Below are positions 61,806 to 64,000 of a stretch of DNA of 64,000 bases, in pieces. Each line of letters begins with the position of its first letter. Within the stretch, counting starts at the first letter, position 1. The notes below the pieces were generated by a model. The model made no database searches. It had not been told where the DNA came from and was given only the letters and a program-made list of their open reading frames with translations. This DNA is from Asticcacaulis aquaticus (GTDB lineage Bacteria > Pseudomonadota > Alphaproteobacteria > Caulobacterales > Caulobacteraceae). The stretch spans positions 1-64,000 of the forward strand of contig NZ_JAQQKX010000016.1 in assembly GCF_028550415.1 (NCBI RefSeq). Reading direction: 5' to 3'. The translations under genes and the position numbers were made by a program.

Positions 61806-62171
61806 ATGAAATCCGTTCTCCTTCTGGCCGCGACGTTCGGCCTTCTGACATCTGCGGCTCACGCTCAGGTCGCTGGCGACGCCGTGGCGGGCAAAAAGGC
61901 CTTCGGGGCCTGCATGTCCTGCCATTCGATCAAGCCCGGCGCGACCGGCATCGGCCCCAGCCTGTCCGGCATTGTCGGCAAAAAGGCCGCCACCGATCCG
62001 AAGTTCAAATATTCCCCGGCCATGAAAAAGGCCCCGGCGTGGTCCGAAGCGCAGCTCGACGCCTTTCTGGCCAACCCCAGCGCCACCGTACCCGGCACAT
62101 CGATGAGCATGGCGCCCACCAAGGACGCCAAGAAGCGCGCCGACATCATCGCCTATCTCAAGGCGAACTGA
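61806..62171 (+). CDS. Small soluble c-type cytochrome
   Basis: A 121-residue class I cytochrome c. A signal peptide ends at residue 20 (AAHA). The haem site is CMSCH (36-40), Cys36 and Cys39 covalent, His40 axial. The sixth ligand is probably Met100 in PGTSMSM. The protein is near the usual size of cytochrome c2/c550 and would carry electrons in the periplasm. It may accept electrons from the divergently placed molybdenum oxidoreductase downstream, which is inference from position. Its stop overlaps the end of xdhC by 14 bases. Confidence 0.93.
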   Translation: MKSVLLLAATFGLLTSAAHAQVAGDAVAGKKAFGACMSCHSIKPGATGIGPSLSGIVGKKAATDPKFKYSPAMKKAPAWSEAQLDAFLANPSATVPGTSMSMAPTKDAKKRADIIAYLKAN

Positions 62172-63057
62172 GTCCGCGATAAGCGGCGACCACCTCGGCC
62201 ATGACCGACAAGGCGATCTCCGGCGGCGTCAGCGCCCCGATATCGAGCCCGACCGGCCCGTGGATGCGGGTGAGCGCCGCGGCGTCAAAGCCCTGCGCAC
62301 GCAGGGCTTCCAGCCGCTGCACATGGGTCCGGCGGCTGCCCAGTGCGCCGATGTAAAACGCCGGCGAGTGCAAACCTGCGGCCAGTATCTCCGCCTCGTA
62401 ATCGTGATCGTGGAAGAGGCAAACCAGCGCCGTGGCCTCATCCAGCAGGTCGTAATCGCAGTCTCTGGGCGACCGTAGCGGATGGATACTGCCGAACGGG
62501 GTGCTGCGCTGACGCGTTGCCTCGTCCGGGCTGTAGATAATCACCGGCATTTCGTTGAGTTGCGCCAGTTGCGCCAGAGCGGGCACGATATGGCCCTGCC
62601 CGATGACGACCAGCCGCGCTTGCGGCGGATAGACACGCGCATAGGCTTCGATGCGATAGACCGCTCGCTGCCGCACCCGGCGGGCGGCGATCAGGTCATC
62701 CAGCGTCCGATCATCCAGCGTCACATCGAAGGCCACGTGGATGCCCGACCCGCACGGCAGGACGATGTCGCGAAAGCGCGAGCCCTCGCCATACAGTTCC
62801 ACATGGTTCCGGCCCCGTGCCATGGCGTCCAGCGCATCACGCACCAAGGCCTGTTCAGCGCAGCCTCCCGTGATGGCGCCCAGGGCCCGCCCGTCTTCGG
62901 CCACCGCGATCTGACTGCCCAACGGCCGGGGCGACGACCCGTCGACCCCGATCAGGGTCAGCAGCGCCGTCTTCAGCCCGTCGCGCCGCCAGTCGCGCAG
63001 GGCGTCGAGCACATAGTCGGCATAGGCCGGAACGGCGATATCGAGAACCTCGGTCAC
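62158..63057 (-). CDS. XdhC/CoxI-family molybdenum-cofactor insertion protein
   Basis: A 299-residue XdhC/CoxI protein that binds molybdenum cofactor, helps its sulfuration and inserts it into xanthine-dehydrogenase-type enzymes. The N-terminal domain has [32 protein letters not shown] and the conserved Cys of [14 protein letters not shown]. The C-terminal Rossmann-like domain has [17 protein letters not shown] and [11 protein letters not shown]...[15 protein letters not shown]. The start is GTG at 63057, in a GTGA overlap with the stop of the large subunit gene (63054), so the two are translationally coupled. Confidence 0.9.
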   Translation of the reverse strand: MTEVLDIAVPAYADYVLDALRDWRRDGLKTALLTLIGVDGSSPRPLGSQIAVAEDGRALGAITGGCAEQALVRDALDAMARGRNHVELYGEGSRFRDIVLPCGSGIHVAFDVTLDDRTLDDLIAARRVRQRAVYRIEAYARVYPPQARLVVIGQGHIVPALAQLAQLNEMPVIIYSPDEATRQRSTPFGSIHPLRSPRDCDYDLLDEATALVCLFHDHDYEAEILAAGLHSPAFYIGALGSRRTHVQRLEALRAQGFDAAALTRIHGPVGLDIGALTPPEIALSVMAEVVAAYRGLSSP

Positions 63058-64000
63058 GCCTTCGCGGCCACCAGCGTCTCCGGCAGGAGCGGCAGTTTGC
63101 GGATGCGTATCCCGGTCGCCGCGAAGATCGCGTTGCACACCGCCGGAATGACCGGCGGCAGGGCCGGTTCACCCAGCCCCGTCGGCGGATTGTCGCTGAG
63201 GATGAAATGGACCTCGACCTGCGGCGCGGCGGACATGCGGATCATGGGAATTTCGTGGAAGTTGGTCTGAACCGCGCGGCCCTTTTCGAAGGTGATTTCG
63301 TGCAGCATTTCGCCGATGCCGTCCATGACCGAGCCCTCGACCTGATTGCGCGCCCCCGACGGATTGATGATCACCGACCCCACATCGCCGACCGCCCAGA
63401 CCTTGAGTACGCGCCAGTTGCCGTCGCTGTCGACCTTCACCTTGGCCACCTCGGCAAAGTAACCGCGATGGCTGAAATAGGTCGCCATGCCCATACCGAC
63501 ACCCTTGGGTAGCTCGGTCTTGCCCCAACCGGAGCGCACCTTAAGATCGTCAAGTACGGCCTTGATCCGATTGAAATTATATCCCGGAGCCCGGCCATTC
63601 GGCGTCTCCGGTGGCAGGGCCTGACGCGCGGCAATCAGTTCCAGTCGGAAGTCGAACGGGTCCTTGCCCGCCGCGTGAGCAACCTCATCGAGGAAGCATT
63701 CGTGGACGAAGCCCAGGGCATTCGACGACGGCGCGCGCAGATAGCCCGTCGGGATCAGGGTTTCGATCAGGGATTGCTCAAGCCCGAAATTCGGCGCGAC
63801 CTGCTGCGGGAAATCGTGCGGAATGATGCCCGCGCCCTGAGTCGGCTTGCCGCCGCGGCCATAGGTTACCCCGTGCGCGCGATAGGCGATCAGTTTGCCG
63901 TCGGTATCCAGTCCGGCCTGCAGGCGATGGCTATTGCCGGGTCGGAAGAAGTCGTAGGCGACGTCGTCTTCGCGCGTCCACAGCAGCTTGACCGGCACAC
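63054..64000 (-). CDS. Molybdopterin-binding oxidoreductase large subunit (IorB-like), C-terminal part
   Basis: The last 314 residues of a xanthine-dehydrogenase-family large subunit; the rest lies beyond the window. The end [33 protein letters not shown] carries the catalytic Glu (GLGEPA). Together with [48 protein letters not shown] and [23 protein letters not shown], it matches isoquinoline 1-oxidoreductase beta subunits (IorB). Such enzymes hydroxylate aldehydes or N-heterocycles in the periplasm and pass electrons to a cytochrome c. Product and substrate are family-level only. Confidence 0.88.
   Translation of the reverse strand, partial: VPVKLLWTREDDVAYDFFRPGNSHRLQAGLDTDGKLIAYRAHGVTYGRGGKPTQGAGIIPHDFPQQVAPNFGLEQSLIETLIPTGYLRAPSSNALGFVHECFLDEVAHAAGKDPFDFRLELIAARQALPPETPNGRAPGYNFNRIKAVLDDLKVRSGWGKTELPKGVGMGMATYFSHRGYFAEVAKVKVDSDGNWRVLKVWAVGDVGSVIINPSGARNQVEGSVMDGIGEMLHEITFEKGRAVQTNFHEIPMIRMSAAPQVEVHFILSDNPPTGLGEPALPPVIPAVCNAIFAATGIRIRKLPLLPETLVAAKA

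Noticed and set aside
1-64000. CRISPR arrays, tRNA or rRNA genes, prophage
   Set aside because: No regularly spaced direct repeats, no TTCGA-type tRNA arms in a cloverleaf context and no phage structural genes were seen on reading through.

Overview
The window is chromosomal DNA of a GC-rich alphaproteobacterium. Large TonB-dependent receptors beside secreted glycoside hydrolases, a Coq7-type ubiquinone hydroxylase, many c-di-GMP EAL proteins, an mmsA-type dehydrogenase and a MoxR/DUF58/SpoIIM/RDD cluster all suit the Caulobacteraceae. An Asticcacaulis- or Caulobacter-like organism is my best guess, from family content only. I saw no rRNA, tRNA, CRISPR array or prophage.

Layout. 1-120: edge of an IS5-type insertion sequence. 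128-1660: two small unknown proteins and a COQ7-like hydroxylase. 1657-11789: secreted polysaccharide-degradation locus with an esterase, a sialate-O-acetylesterase-like SGNH protein, a 1253-residue TonB receptor, a GH28 and a GH29. 11868-14561: exported unknown, divergent MarR/hydrolase pair with twin operators, YdeI-like protein. 14651-16978: DUF350, DUF1190 and a glutathionylspermidine synthase-like ATP-grasp protein, as in E. coli yjfLMC. 16959-24083: mmsA, exported unknowns, an aminotransferase, and a strong promoter with a long structured RNA at 23230-23593. 24121-28177: otsB-GH15-otsA trehalose operon. 28513-32570: GH51 arabinofuranosidase and GH95 fucosidase. 32560-33473: RES/Xre toxin-antitoxin pair. 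33542-37551: RND pump without a partner gene, and a TetR regulator. 37627-43053: two EAL proteins around a TetR gene with a perfect operator. 43113-50483: a membrane protein and the six-gene DUF4129-DUF4350-MoxR-DUF58-SpoIIM-RDD operon. 50617-53046: TonB-type receptor with a glycine-rich tail. 53381-61731: CHASE2-EAL protein, a terminator-bounded unit with a Trp-rich ten-codon ORF, a response regulator, a TadG-like protein, and a hybrid kinase that ends in HPt and EAL domains. 61806-64000: cytochrome c, XdhC, and a molybdopterin oxidoreductase subunit cut by the window end.

How the genes work together. The carbohydrate genes could remove acetyl, fucosyl and arabinosyl groups and cut galacturonan, with the receptor importing products; pectin or fucosylated xyloglucan is the likely substrate class. 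mmsA would feed inositol or valine carbon to acyl-CoA. Trehalose synthesis, the pump, the toxin-antitoxin pair and the DUF350/DUF1190/GspS-like set look like stress functions. Four EAL proteins between 37.6 and 61.7 kb make this a c-di-GMP-rich stretch.

The parts that most deserve a second look are the structured RNA at 23.3 kb, the Trp-rich micro-ORF at 56.03 kb and the kinase-HPt-EAL fusion at 58.2 kb.
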